In this document: positions 19,452-29,965 of the stretch, piece by piece
Layout of the letters: every line of letters begins with the position of its first letter
How positions within the stretch are numbered: position 1 is the stretch's first letter
Origin: Lachnospiraceae bacterium
GTDB taxonomy: Bacteria; Bacillota; Clostridia; Lachnospirales; Lachnospiraceae
Direction: 5' to 3'
Assembly (NCBI GenBank): GCA_021628825.1
Contig: JAJXRY010000002.1
Span: 1,054,001-1,118,000, forward strand
Length of the DNA: 64,000 nucleotides
The notes under the pieces: model-generated
What the model was told of the DNA's origin: nothing
Database searches by the model: none
What the model saw: the letters and a program-made list of their open reading frames with translations, nothing else
Made by a program: the position numbers and the translations under genes

Positions 19452-21081
19452 ATGGCGATATTTCACTTTACAGTAAAGATTGTCGGGCGCAGTAAAGGAA
19501 AATCTGTCATATCCGCATCGGCATATCTTAATGGAGATGTGATGAAGAATGAGGAAACAGGCAGGATCAGCTACTACACTTCCAAAAAGGAAGTCGTCTA
19601 CACCAGTCTGATGATGTGCGAAAATGCACCTCCTGAATGGCTGCATGTACCGGAAGAAAATATAAAAAGGTTTCAACAGTCTATCCGTTATAAAAGAGCG
19701 GATGATAAAGATGCCGCACTGGAAAAGTTTAAAATCACATTTCAGAAACAGCGTCTATGGAATGAGGTATTGAAGATAGAAAAAAATGCAGATGCACAGC
19801 TTGGACGCTCATTTGAATTTTCCCTGCCGAAAGAATGGAGCAGACAGGAACAGATTGATTATACGACAGAATATATTCAAAAGACTTTCGTGGACAAGGG
19901 AATGTGTGCCGACTGGAGCATACACGATAAGGGCGACGGGAACCCACATGTGCATTTACTTGTAACCATGCGACCATTCAATCCAGACCACTCATGGGGC
20001 AACAAGGAAGTCAAGGACTGGGATTTTGTCAGAGATACTGACGGAAATATCGTGGTTGATGAATCCCACCCGGACTGGTGGCAGGATAAGAAAAATCCAG
20101 ACCGTCATGGAATCCGTATTCCGGTACTTGATGAAAACGGAGTACAGAAAGTCGGGGCAAGAAACAGAAAACAATGGAAACGGGTTCTGACCGATGCTAC
20201 CGGCTGGAACAATCCAAAGAATTGTGAGTTATGGCGAAGCGAATGGGCAAAGATGTGTAACCGGCATTTATCCATAGACAATCTGATTGACCACCGCTCT
20301 TATGAAAGACAGGGCAAATTGAAAGTCCCTACGATTCATGAGGGTGCAGATGCAAGGAAGATTGAGGAAAAATATCTCACCGGGCAGATAAGGAAAGGTT
20401 CATGGAAGGTCGAGGAAAACCAGATGATAAAAAAACAAAATGCACTGCTGCAAAAGGTAATTGCAACCTTTGGTAAGGTATCCGGTGCATTGTCGATGTG
20501 GAGGGAGTGGTTGAATGACATTAGAAGAAAGCAAAGAAGTAATTCCCATGATGGAAGCAATGATTACACAGATAGAGGAACAGCAGAATATCATGGCAGA
20601 GCTGCTTCAGGAGATACAGGAAAGGGACGAGAAGCTGATGTGCTTTCAGGAGCAGGAAGAACGATTGCAGCAATTAGAGAGAGAATTGTCAGAGCTGCTA
20701 CAAATCTTACCGGATACAGAAGAACTGTTGATGCTTCTGGAAGAAAAGACAGACCAGATACAGAAACTCACAGACGAAAATCAGCAATGGCAGGAATTGG
20801 CACAGAAATTAAACAGCGAGAACCGATTATTACAGAAACAGAACAACGAATTGCTGACATTGAACAGCAGATAGAGAAAGCGAGGGATATAGATGATAGA
20901 ATACGAAACTCAAAGAGCGACGCCCAACTGGAAGAACTGCTACTGCTGACGGAGCAGATGCAGGAAGAACTCGACCAGAAAGACCGGACTATCGAGGAAC
21001 TGAAAGTGCAGCTCGACGAATCGCTGACCTTGAACGAGAAGTTAAACAGCGAGAACAAAGCAGGGAACATTCAAGCCTTAA
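19452..21081 (+). CDS. mobA: MobA/MobL (MOBQ) relaxase
   Basis: Relaxase that nicks oriT and pilots the strand during transfer. The N-terminus (MAIFHFTVKIVGR, SASAYLNG with the candidate catalytic Tyr) and the HUH motif HDKGDGNPHVHLL (about residue 165) are typical. About 355 residues are conserved-looking relaxase and link; the tail is charged and repetitive. Start ATG 19452 rather than the in-frame 19419 (GAAAGGGGG at 19435-19443). The raw frame runs to 21173, but three missing A bases (near 20927, 21057, 21108), needed by the downstream gene, would end MobA at TAA 21079-21081. Its tail overlaps two other genes. Confidence 0.88.
20515..20874 (+). CDS. Coiled-coil protein nested in the mobA tail
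   Basis: Uninterrupted 119-residue frame entirely inside the mobA coding region but in the +1 frame, with a perfect Shine-Dalgarno GGAGGGAG (20500-20507) 7 bases before its ATG. The protein is an almost continuous heptad coiled coil (QERDEKLMCFQEQEERLQQL; LLEEKTDQIQKLTDENQQW). I know no named family. Both frames are open for 360 bases, so it is either a genuine overlapping gene of the mobilization module or chance; the ribosome site argues for real. Confidence 0.6.
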   Translation: MTLEESKEVIPMMEAMITQIEEQQNIMAELLQEIQERDEKLMCFQEQEERLQQLERELSELLQILPDTEELLMLLEEKTDQIQKLTDENQQWQELAQKLNSENRLLQKQNNELLTLNSR

Positions 21082-21861
21082 AGAACGACTTGAGGAAAAA
21101 CAAAAGAATTGTTGCAGAGCGAGAAAGAGAAAACACACACCGTCCAAGCCATGATAGAGGAATGTCGAGATAAGCAGAGACAGGCAGAACAGGAACGGGA
21201 TTATGCACTCTCCCATCAGAAAAAAGTAGAGATACCGGTTGAAAAGCCGGTACTCTATCAAAAGTGCGGGAATTGTAAACAGACAGCTTATCTGAAAGCT
21301 AAGGAAAAGTATGATATGCAGAGGGAAAAACTGGCAGGCAGATATAAAACAAAAACAGCCATGTATGAAGCATTGATGTTTCTGCTGATATGGTATTCCG
21401 TATCAACTACTCTTTTTCAGATGATACGGTCAAAAATATTTATTTCTGATTGCGTGGTATTCTTTGATACAATCGCAACTTTTATACAGACCATTGCTGG
21501 CTGGATTGTACTGACAGGAAAGAACGTGGCACAGATTAGTGATGGAATATCCAATCCTGTCGTTGCTGGAATTATAAACTGGCTGATAAGAATATTGATT
21601 TGCGGTGGATGTCTGGTGGGTGTGGGAATACTTTTAGCATTCATCGGAATAAAGATTGCAGGGCTATATAAGAAATGCTGCTGGGATATGATTACCATAC
21701 TGGTAACACTTATAAGCATGGAAATAGCTATCTACTTTGGGGATTGGATAAAGACAGTCTTGCCGATCAATCTGCTATTTTTCTTGTTATTCGTGCAACT
21801 GGTATATGTTGGAATCAGGTGGTATGTAAAGGGATGGCGGGAAAACAGAGGTTATGTTTAA
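20893..21861 (+). CDS. DUF6040-like coiled-coil membrane protein (three missing A)
   Basis: Starting at ATG 20893 (MIEYETQRATP; GAGGG at 20882-20886), repair of one missing A at each of about 20927, 21057 and 21108 gives one protein of about 323 residues: a long N-terminal coiled coil (LEELLLLTEQMQEELDQKDR), a CGNCKQTAY cysteine pair, and four hydrophobic helices (for example ALMFLLIWYSVSTTLFQMI; NLLFFLLFVQLVYVGIRWYV). This arrangement matches what I recall as DUF6040, found next to relaxases in Clostridia elements. Only the last 250 codons (from 21109) are an open frame without repair. Confidence 0.65.
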
Positions 21862-21911
21862 AAATAAAAAAATTGTCTGAGACGCAGCGAAGTAAATAAA
21901 ATGAGTAGTAT

Positions 21912-21953
21912 AAGAAGTCAGCAGTGCGTGAATAAACTGCTGGCTTCTTTTTT
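21912..21953 (+). terminator. Terminator of the mobilization operon
   Basis: AAGAAGTCAGCAG (21912-21924) pairs with CTGCTGGCTTCTT (21937-21949; one G-T pair) and is followed by a T6 run. It closes the xis-mob transcription unit before the cargo. Confidence 0.85.
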
Positions 21954-22073
21954 GATAGATACAGTCACTCTCAGAGAGTGTGCAGGATAGTAAAGTAATA
22001 ATATCAACATGACGATATAGAAAATGCAGGGAAGCATTGTATTTCAAAGAGTTTGAGATACAGAGCTTCTACT

Positions 22074-22169
22074 AAGGCAGTGGTCATCTTGTAAAAATAT
22101 GGTCTTTGTGTGCGTAATATGGTCGTTTGATGATATGGGACTAGGAGAACAGGTTATTTTATCCGATAA
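22074..22169. repeat. Direct repeat R1 (kinase tail plus tandem boxes)
   Basis: About 96 bases almost identical to 33247-33343. It starts with the last codons of the GHKL kinase gene (AAGGCAGTGGTCATCTTGTAA) and continues with GGTCTTTG at 22101 and GGTCGTTTG at 22121, exactly 20 bases apart. The kinase body is missing here, so this is a recombination scar that preserves the intergenic control region in front of the gene at 22190. Confidence 0.85.
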
Positions 22170-22189
22170 AGAAAGCAAAGGAGGTTACT

Positions 22190-22970
22190 ATGAGTAATAC
22201 AATTAATGTGAACTATATGACACGGGCTTACAATCAGTACCAGCAGAAAAATGCGGCTAAAGATCAGGAGAAGGAAGATACAAGGTTTGCGGATAGTGTA
22301 AGAGAAAAGAGCGAAGCTAGTGGAAGTATAGTGGGCAATTCAAAAATAGGTTCTGTGTCTGCTAAAGATATGACGATGGTGGAATACAAGCAGTACATTT
22401 ACAATAAAATATCTCAAATTCCAATGCACCCCACAAGAGCAGGCGAGTCAATATCTGTTACAATTTCAGAGGCGGGTTTTGAAGCAATGAAGAATGATCC
22501 AGAGTATGAAGCATGGGTATTAAATGATTTGCAAGTGGGTTGGTCACAACCAGATAAATGGTCCGGTATATGCGGAGGAGCGTTTTTCTACAATATATTA
22601 TGGAGCATCAAAAGAAGAATGTCATGCTGAGATGTGGAGTGATGGTTATAACAATGGGAATGGTGGGAAGATTTTTTTAATGATAAGTCAAAAAAATAGT
22701 TTTTGGGAGCGCAGAATAGAAAATAAAAAGAGAATAGAAAAATCAGGTAAAAGAAACAACAGGAAAAAGCGGATTCAGAAAAAAACAAGCGGAAAGAACA
22801 GCTTATGAAGAATATGCGCAAAAATTAAAAGGTTATCCGCTCAGGATGCCAGAACTCGATTGGTGGCTGAGAGTAGTTCGTTTGCTAAGACTGTCACAAT
22901 AAGTCAGGCAGTAGCTTCTTATGAGGCAAATTTTACAATGGCAGTAAGCGTATCGAACAAAACCCAATAG
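22190..22970 (+). CDS. DUF6033-like cargo protein (frameshifts)
   Basis: About 260 residues after repair. N-terminus is leaderless and rich in N, Y and Q (MSNTINVNYMTRAYNQYQQK); the middle contains SVTISEAGFEAMKNDPEYE and GASKEECHAEMWSDGY; the C-terminal half is a charged helix (EKRIENKKRIEKSGKR-type) ending SVSNKTQ at TAG 22968-22970. I recall this architecture as DUF6033 in Lachnospiraceae, function unknown. Breaks near 22565, 22740-22810 and 22825 are in A/G runs. Start has GGAGG at 22181-22185; the tandem boxes of R1 lie directly upstream. Confidence 0.6.
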
Positions 22971-23015
22971 CCTGCAAATAAAAAATCAAGGCTAAATAGA
23001 AAGGAGAGATGCAGT

Positions 23016-23556
23016 ATGGGAATTAATGGAGTATCATCGTATGCCAATACATACACATACGGAAATGTAAAAAATGAAAATGTAAAGCCATCAAAGAATA
23101 GTGAAAAGAATTATTATGCAGGATACACTATGAATTCAGCCAATAAGTTTAAAAATGTATCAGACTATTCAAAGTATTTGACTAACAAGTATAAATGTTT
23201 GACTCCATGCAAAAATGCTTCTGTATTGATTGACAGAAGTGTAATGCGAAAGGCATGTGGAGATGAAAAAACTGCGAAATGGCTTGAGGAAAAATTTAGC
23301 AATTATGCCAGATGTTATACGAAATGCACAGAAGGCGGCAATAAGTCATGGTAGTAAACTGATATCAGTGGAGTTTAAGTTTACGAATAATGGAACCGAA
23401 ATGACAACCTGTGGCATTTTTGGAGAGACTGGTACGGATTCAGAAATTGACAAATGGCTAGAGAGAATGAAAGAGGATAAAGAAAAAGAAGATAAAAAAA
23501 CAGAAAATATGATTGCTATAGAAGCGACAACTAAAAAAAATAAGGTAGGTTTTTGA
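23016..23556 (+). CDS. Cargo protein family 1, copy A (one frameshift)
   Basis: About 180 residues, leaderless, N-terminus MGINGVSSYANTYTYGN. It is a clear paralogue of the protein at 31879: both have Y-x-x-YLT-x-KY-x-CL, then GDEKT-x-x-WLE and a following P-x-x-I and G-x-K-x-x-S. The C-terminus is a short charged helix (WLERMKEDKEKEDKK). Function unknown. One extra base near 23291-23299 splits the frame. AAAGGAGAG at 23000-23008 precedes the ATG. Confidence 0.65.
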
Positions 23557-23656
23557 TACATATGCATAGTATCAATTTCTATAATTTTTGAAGAAAGAAA
23601 AAGATTACAAACAAGGTTAGGATAATCCGATATATAATAAGAAGGTTGGTGATATT

Positions 23657-24847
23657 ATGAATATATTTTTTTAACAGCCGAATTAATGCTAATCAGTCGT
23701 TGCTTAATGTTCTGTTTGGTCAACAGCAAAAAGCGGCAAGCAGTCAAAACACTGGTTGTAGAGGCACAAGAGATACCTTAACGATAAGTGCATCGGGAAA
23801 GGAAAAACTGACAAAAGGTACAAGTGGAAGAACACATAATACAAGTATTGACAGTAGCATTGACTTAAAGTCCTATATAGCTTCAGCAAAAACGAATCAA
23901 GAGCTCATTGAGAATGCAGGAGCACAGATTAATGCGAAAACAAGTGAATATATGAGTACAGGTAAAGCATTTAGGGCGGCATTAACGGAAAAGTATTCTA
24001 AGCTTGCCGCAGAAGCAAAAACACATTCTAACCCTGAAAATTATATTCATTCCAAGTATTTTGATAAGAGTTCAGAGTATTACGAGACTAATTTGACTGA
24101 TACAGAACGTAGGATTGCATATAATTATGAGATGCAGATGTGCCGGACAGGAAAAATAAATGGTGTAAATTATCAGGATTCTTTGTTCAGGGGAATTGAA
24201 GTGGACGGCGACAGTGTAGATTCGGATAAAATCCAATTTGAAAGAGCATTGGTAAATTCGCAGATTTCAAATATTTTTAAAAGCAGGCTGGTGTAGATAC
24301 ATCTTCTATTACGAAAGATTGTACTTTTACTGTCGATCCATACAGTTACGAGATAACGGTAGATGGCGTGGATGAAGAAACAAAGGTGTTGATGCAGAAT
24401 GCTTTAAATGTAGGTAATAATGGGAAAAATCTCTATAAGCATATCTATTATTGCTCAACACAAGATGGCTGTGAGAGTTCTCAAGTAACAGAGGAATCAA
24501 AGATGAAATACGAAGCATATCATCAGGTTTATAGTTATACAGGATATGGATTAGACAAACTTGAGGAAAAAAATGGAACATATTATACGGAGTCGGGAGA
24601 GAATATATTAGACTTAGTGGATAAGGCTGTTGAAGATTCTGGAAAAGTTCCGAAAGAGTTCAAGCAGCAAATGAAGAATTGGATACATGACCTGGTTTCA
24701 ACTATGTCAACTAAAGGATGGAACAATGTGCCAGATATGACTTTAAGCATTTTATATGGAAAGAGCGGTTTAAAGGACATGAACCAGTTGATTACATATC
24801 AGTATGAAGCTGATCGTATGAGCAGACAATGGTATTCTGTGCTTTAG
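23657..24847 (+). CDS. DUF4885-like cargo protein, copy A (two frameshifts)
   Basis: About 396 residues after removing one T near 23667 and adding one A near 24280. Leaderless; starts MNIFFNSRINANQS. Conserved stretches shared with the protein at 30763 include HSNPENYIHSKY, IAYNYEMQM, VNSQISNIF, FTVDPYSYEITV and a second part ending QYEADRMSRQWYSVL. I recall the family as DUF4885; function unknown. Its last 80 bases recur as an isolated remnant at 26783-26863. It follows the family 1 gene by 100 bases. Confidence 0.65.
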
Positions 24848-25048
24848 AAATATAATATTTTTTGGAAAAAATATAGGGAAGTGTGTCAAAGTATAGTAAT
24901 ATAGTTTTTTTAGATAAAAATATATGATTCGAAATTTTTTTAAATTAAAAAAATAAACAATAGAGGGAGGGAAAGCGTTTTAATAATGAATCTATATAAA
25001 TCAAAAAAACTATAAAAATAAAGAACTATGAACAGAAAGGAATTATTC

Positions 25049-26756
25049 ATGAAAAAGAGAAAAATAGCAACAATATTATTGGCAGCATGTTTGCTGTTAG
25101 GAAATGTCTCAGTAGCGAATGCGGCAAGTATTGATAATGGCAATAAAGTACATTTCAATACAGAAGATAACGACACGGATTTAACATTATTACAATCGAA
25201 AATTGCAACCGAAGAAGTGACTTGTGACTTTACGGATGCAACAAATGATGGAGCAAGTGCATATGCAGATACAAGAAGGGTGTGACGATAAGATGGGACA
25301 CTATGTACATTATATAGGTGGCGGAATAGTAGATAGTAAAAATATATGAGACAGGAAATGCAGCAAAAAGTTTTAAATCGCCGATGAAAGAATTAAATGA
25401 GCAAACGGTGTTAATAGAAAATGCCAAAACAAATAAGAATGATAGTTATCATCAGCATACGAAATACGATGATCAGGTAGATCGCTATTACAGTACATAT
25501 GATATAGGAACATTGTTGCATAATAATGAAAGTTATTTAGAGGGAACAATCGATTCAAAAATATGATGTAGATTACTATTCTTTTTCTTATCCGCAAAAA
25601 AAGTTTTTACTCTAAAAATGGGTATATCTTCAGAGATAACGATTTCATTGGAAAGCAAGAATAGTCAGGCATATAATTTAGTATTGTACGATTTATATGG
25701 CAATCAGATTGGAATAGCGACAGATGATGGACATGGTAATAAACAGCTTACGGTACCTAATTGGGACTGCGTTACATCAGATTATGTGATCAGAGTAGAA
25801 AAATTCCAATATGACATCGGATTCCGGGAAGGTTCCTATAGAATAAAAAAATTACGGAAACGAAAAAAACAGGGATACTTCAAGTAGTAATGTGCAGCAC
25901 TCACAAGAAATAGCAAATGCAGATAATTCAGAAGAAAAAAATGCAATAAAGCAGAAATATGAAAAAAACATATCAAAGCGAAGTTGACAAATTACATCAG
26001 ATGCAATTTGAAGCGTTGCCGGAAGATGAAAAAAATAAGCGGGAACGGATAGTGTAGAAGAATTATTAAATAAGATGAAAAAAAAGGGGGAGCAGTTAAG
26101 TGTGTCGGAAATGGCATATGTGAAAAATATTTGCCAATTTATCTGATTATGAGAGAGCAGAGAAGTCGAATTATAAAAAAACGATTTTTTTATGCAGAAA
26201 TAGAAAGAATAGCAAATGAAAAAAAGGAATTGAACTGCCAGATACATCATGGAAAATTGAAATAGATGTATCTGGAACTATTACGATTAACAGGGGACAT
26301 TACAGAAGAAAACAAAGAACAGATAAAAAAATATGATATCGGAAAATTTTGCTGATGATATGTGGGAAAAATATATTCAGACAGCAGATATTTCTAACAC
26401 ACAATATAGATTAGTAAATGCTTACTATGAAGTGGAACAGTTCATTCAGAAAGCAACAAATGGACAGTATTCATTTGACGATATAAACGTAGATGACAAT
26501 GGGAAGATTACCGGACTTCCAGAGAAAATGTGTAAAATAATGAACTCCCAGGAAGCCAATGCGAAATATGAGGAAATACGAGATAATATCTATATGCTGA
26601 CGGATTATAAAAATCAATATGGATTGGAGGATATTCTTGCATTTAAGGCAGGGTATAATATTTCGGACTCTGAGGTAAGTACTGTGGGTACATCTGGCAA
26701 TAATAGTGTTATGGATAATGCAGGATACTATAAAAAAATATGAAAAACTATAATAT
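25049..26756 (+). CDS. Secreted protein with PPC-type domain (about seven frameshifts)
   Basis: Begins with a Sec signal peptide (MKKRKIATILLAACLLLGN..VANAA) at ATG 25049 (AGAAAGG upstream). Repairing A-run errors gives a single protein of about 565 residues: a central GTIDSKYDVDYYSFSYP stretch and the following beta-rich segment (SEITISLESKNSQAYNLVLY, DLYGNQIG) look like a bacterial pre-peptidase C-terminal (PPC) domain; the C-terminal third is helical (EEIRDNIYMLTDYKNQYGLE). No protease domain is visible. It is the only classical secreted protein of the cargo and stands just before the two-component genes; a ligand or surface role is a guess. The number of breaks leaves real decay possible. 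Confidence 0.55.
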
Positions 26757-26782
26757 AATGATAGAACCTAATAGAAATGGCG

Positions 26783-26863
26783 GGTTTAAAAGACATGAAT
26801 CAGTTGATTACATATCAGTATGAAGCTGATAGTATGGACAGACAATGGTATTCTATACTGTAG
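26783..26863 (+). pseudogene. Orphan 3' tail of a DUF4885-like gene
   Basis: Encodes GLKDMNQLITYQYEADSMDR then QWYSIL, almost identical in DNA to the last 80 bases of the gene at 23657 (24768-24848). Nothing upstream of it belongs to that family, so it is what remains after a recombination between repeated modules. Confidence 0.8.
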
Positions 26864-26892
26864 CAATATAATTTGGGGGGGGAAAATATAGG

Positions 26893-26925
26893 AAATGTGC
26901 CGTCAAGATGATGGCACATTTTCTA
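26893..26925 (+). terminator. Terminator before the two-component operon
   Basis: AAATGTGCC (26893-26901) pairs with GGCACATTT (26913-26921), followed by TTCTAT. It isolates the response regulator gene from upstream cargo. Confidence 0.6.
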
Positions 26926-27040
26926 TATATATGATATTTATTTAGAGCCTATTTAGATAATATGCAGAGTACTTTATATTTATTTAATGGAAAAATAAAA
27001 ATTACCGATATAGTAGGAAGATAGGAAGAAGGTGAGTGCT

Positions 27041-27785
27041 ATGCTGGAAATTGTTGTCTGTGATGACGATATAGCAGATCTTGAGTGTGCAGTGACTATG
27101 CTGCATAAGATTTTTACAAGTCAAAAGATTGCTTATCATATAGAGCAATTTGCGTCTGCAAATCAAATGCTTGAAAATATCAGCAACGTTGATATCGGAA
27201 TTTTAGATATTTCAATGGAAGAACTGAATGGTATTAAACTGGGGAGAACATTGAAAGAAAAAAATTTCCGGATGTGAAATTAGTGTATATTACGAGTTAT
27301 GAAGAATATTGTATGCAGGTCATTAACGAAGTTCACGCATTTTCATTTCTATGTAAGCCATTGGAATATGATAAATTGGAAACGCAGATGTTGGAACTGC
27401 TGGATCAACTGCCGGATACCGGAGCAGAAAAGGATTTTTATAAAGTGACGGACAGCAATGGGAAAGAGTATCTGTCGATCAGATTGAAGCTCAGGGACAT
27501 TTTTATATTTTGAATACATAAAAAGATCAAGAAAAAGTACTGATAGCGTTGTCTGATATCACATATGAGTATGACTGCATTTTTTTGAGAAAAACTGGTT
27601 GAGGAACTGCAGCCCTATGATTTTGTTGTGAATTGCAGAGGAAATCTGGTTAATTTAAGGCATATTGAAAAAAATAAAGGGTTTTATTATTTATATGGAT
27701 AATGGAAAAGAACTCCAGATTGCGCAAAAAGAGAAGCAGCGATTTTAGAGAAGAAGTAAATAAATTTTTGCAGAAAAATTCATAG
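27041..27785 (+). CDS. LytTR-family response regulator (frameshifts)
   Basis: AgrA/LytR-type regulator, about 245 residues. Receiver domain with acidic pocket VVCDDDIADLE and phospho-Asp in GILDISMEEL, then YITSYEEY and a Lys in FLCKPLEYDK; the C-terminal LytTR DNA-binding domain is seen after repair (RDIFYFEYIKRSRK, YEYDCIFLRK, FVVNCRGNLVNLRHIEKI). Four or five single-base breaks occur at A/T runs near 27262, 27506, 27530, 27580 and 27668-27750. ATG 27041 is preferred over GTG 27032. The corrected stop (27783-27785) is 8 bases before the kinase ATG. Confidence 0.75.
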
Positions 27786-27793
27786 GAGAAACG

Positions 27794-29097
27794 ATGAATA
27801 CGATTTTTACTGATATTATGTAATGCTCTTTCCTGTTTTTATCATAAGTACCATACTGTTCCAGTTTATGAATGGAAAGTATAAAAAGAGTAGTCAAAAG
27901 TAGATATGTATATATTGTGGTTGAGACTGTCACAGTGATTTTTACAACCTGTATCAATATGCTCAATCATTCCATATTAAATTTGGTGGTCTGGGGCGTG
28001 TTGACGGGGATAATAGCATATGCTCTGTATTATGAGGATATGGATAAACCGTTAAGACGTATCATTGAATGTGAGGCATTGGTATTTTGCATGTCTGTCT
28101 GTGAATCATTGGGAGTGATTCTTTTACAATGCATTTTGCAAGCCGCAGATATAAAAAAATGTGAATGAAACGATGCTTTATTGCCTTGAGGTAACATTTT
28201 CAAAGGTGATACTTATTTTTTTGTATTACACATTCATAAACAGGTTTGTGAAAAAGAGCGATATTCCTTATGCAAAGACAAGGTACATCATGTATGGAAT
28301 TATACTTCTATACAATCTGATTAACATGGGTGTAATTGTAGAGAATTTTTAAAAAAATGGAGAAGAAAAATTATTTATGTGCAGTCAATATGGGGTGTAT
28401 TGTTCTGGCAGATCTATACCTTTTATATTTTGTTAAAATGGCAGATGAAAAGAACTATTATGAAAAGCAGCTCATCGCTTTAGAGCAACAGGCAAAGGTA
28501 CAATACGAATACTATTTGACGCAGACAAAAAAATATGATCAAACCGTCCACATATTACATGATGTAAATAAGCATATTAAAGCAATCGAAGGATTATATG
28601 GTGCAGAGCAGGGGAATACGGCAGGAGAATATGCAGCGGAAATCAGAGAACTGTTAAAGCCGCTCATTCCGGTTCAATACACAGAAAATCCGATCTTGAA
28701 CATTCTTCTTACCGATAAAGAATCCGTTATGAGGGAAAAAGGTATTTCAGTAACCATAAAGGTGGATAATGTGAATCTGAATTTCCTTGCACCAATCGAC
28801 ATTACAACTATTTTTTTGGAAATTTATTAGATAATGCGATTGAGGCTGCAGAGAAGCTTGAAGGCGGGAAATATATTTCGATTAAGATTGGCTCATACCA
28901 TAAAAATGATAGCTGCCAGCATCGAAAATAACTGCGGGGAGGTAAAGTGGAAAAATGGTTTTCCGGTATCAGCGAAAGGAAAAGGCGGTGGAATAGGACT
29001 GCTGAATGTTCAGAGCAGTGTAAAAAAATATGATGGAAATTTAATATTGAAAAGTGATGGAAATAAATTTATTGCTGAGTTATTCCTCAATTCATAA
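27794..29097 (+). CDS. GHKL (AgrC-like) sensor histidine kinase (frameshifts)
   Basis: Quorum-sensing-type kinase of about 430 residues. The N-terminal half is a bundle of about six membrane helices (for example YIVVETVTVIFTTCINML; LYCLEVTFSKVILIFLYYTF); then a cytoplasmic dimerisation helix with HILHDVNKHI, where the His is the likely phosphoacceptor, and a GHKL ATPase domain (NLLDNAIEAAEKL, GGIGLLNVQSSVKKYDG). Breaks near 27828, 27895, 28150, 28350, 28817 and 28905 are at runs. AGGAGA precedes the ATG. Partner of the LytTR regulator; no AgrD-like peptide gene was recognised nearby. Confidence 0.75.
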
Positions 29098-29103
29098 AAA
29101 AAG

Positions 29104-29137
29104 TCTTACTTCGTGCAAAAAAATCGTACTTGGTGCA
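29104..29137 (+). promoter_or_regulatory. Tandem repeat, possible LytTR operator
   Basis: TCTTACTTCGTGCA (29104-29117) and TCGTACTTGGTGCA (29124-29137) match at 12 of 14 bases and are exactly 20 bases apart, the phasing expected for two monomers of a LytTR regulator on one DNA face. They lie just after the kinase gene and 100 bases before the next cargo gene. Confidence 0.5.
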
Positions 29138-29236
29138 GAAAAGGTAAAATATTAGAAGTGGGTTGTCGATAGAAAAAAAGAAAAAAATAAAGCGGATGAC
29201 AGATATAAAAAAATTTAATGATAGGAGGCTTCGATT

Positions 29237-29898
29237 ATGTCAAGAATTACGGACTACGGTTTTTTTATTTCAAACGACATTTGGAACATCAAAAAAACAA
29301 ATTTAGTCAACAATATTCAGTTGTCCCAAATGAACAGCAGTTCTGTACAGAAACAATTAAAAGCAGCAGGGATCGACACAAACAGTAAAAAGTATAAAGC
29401 AGCACTGAGTGAGATGATGAAGAATGGAAACGGTGCAATGTTTACAAATGTTCAGGCAATTAAGAACCTGATGAGCCAGTATGACAAAAAAACGGAGACT
29501 GGATTGATCCGAATACTGGATTAACAGGACTTGCGGTAACGGATGAGAACAGAAACAGTTATAAACATATCATTTCTATTCCAGAGAGCAGCCGGGAAGA
29601 AATGTTTGAACTGGCAAAGAAAGAATTCTTAAATGAAAATGGTACTTTAAATGGTGATACTACCAAAAGGGAGAGCGTATATAACAATTTATACAGAAAA
29701 ATGGATAAGGATGACCGCTTATCAGCAGGCTGGACAATGGAACAATATGAACATCAATACAGACAGGCATTTGCAGAAGCTGCAAAAGTCGCAGATCCTA
29801 CATGGAGAGCTGGTAAACCAATACCGGCTGGCGCATTGGATGGTATTACAAGGGAGTCGGCGGAAAGTGGCAGGAAGTCAGTAGATATAAAGTTATAG
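29237..29898 (+). CDS. DUF3879-like cargo protein (one frameshift)
   Basis: About 220 residues. Leaderless N-terminus MSRITDYGFFISNDIW, then VQKQLKAAGIDTNSKKYK, LTGLAVTDENRNSYKHIISI and GWTMEQYEHQYRQAF, ending GALDGITRESAES. I recall these phrases from DUF3879 proteins of Clostridia; function unknown. The frame breaks near 29498-29515 inside a GA-rich stretch. AGGAGG at 29221-29226 precedes the start, and the tandem boxes at 29104 are the nearest upstream signal. Confidence 0.65.
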
Positions 29899-29965
29899 AT
29901 AGATTTATTTGTGAGCCACGAGGTGAAACTAAGATAATGGGTTTTAAGGAGGAAAAAAATAGGAT

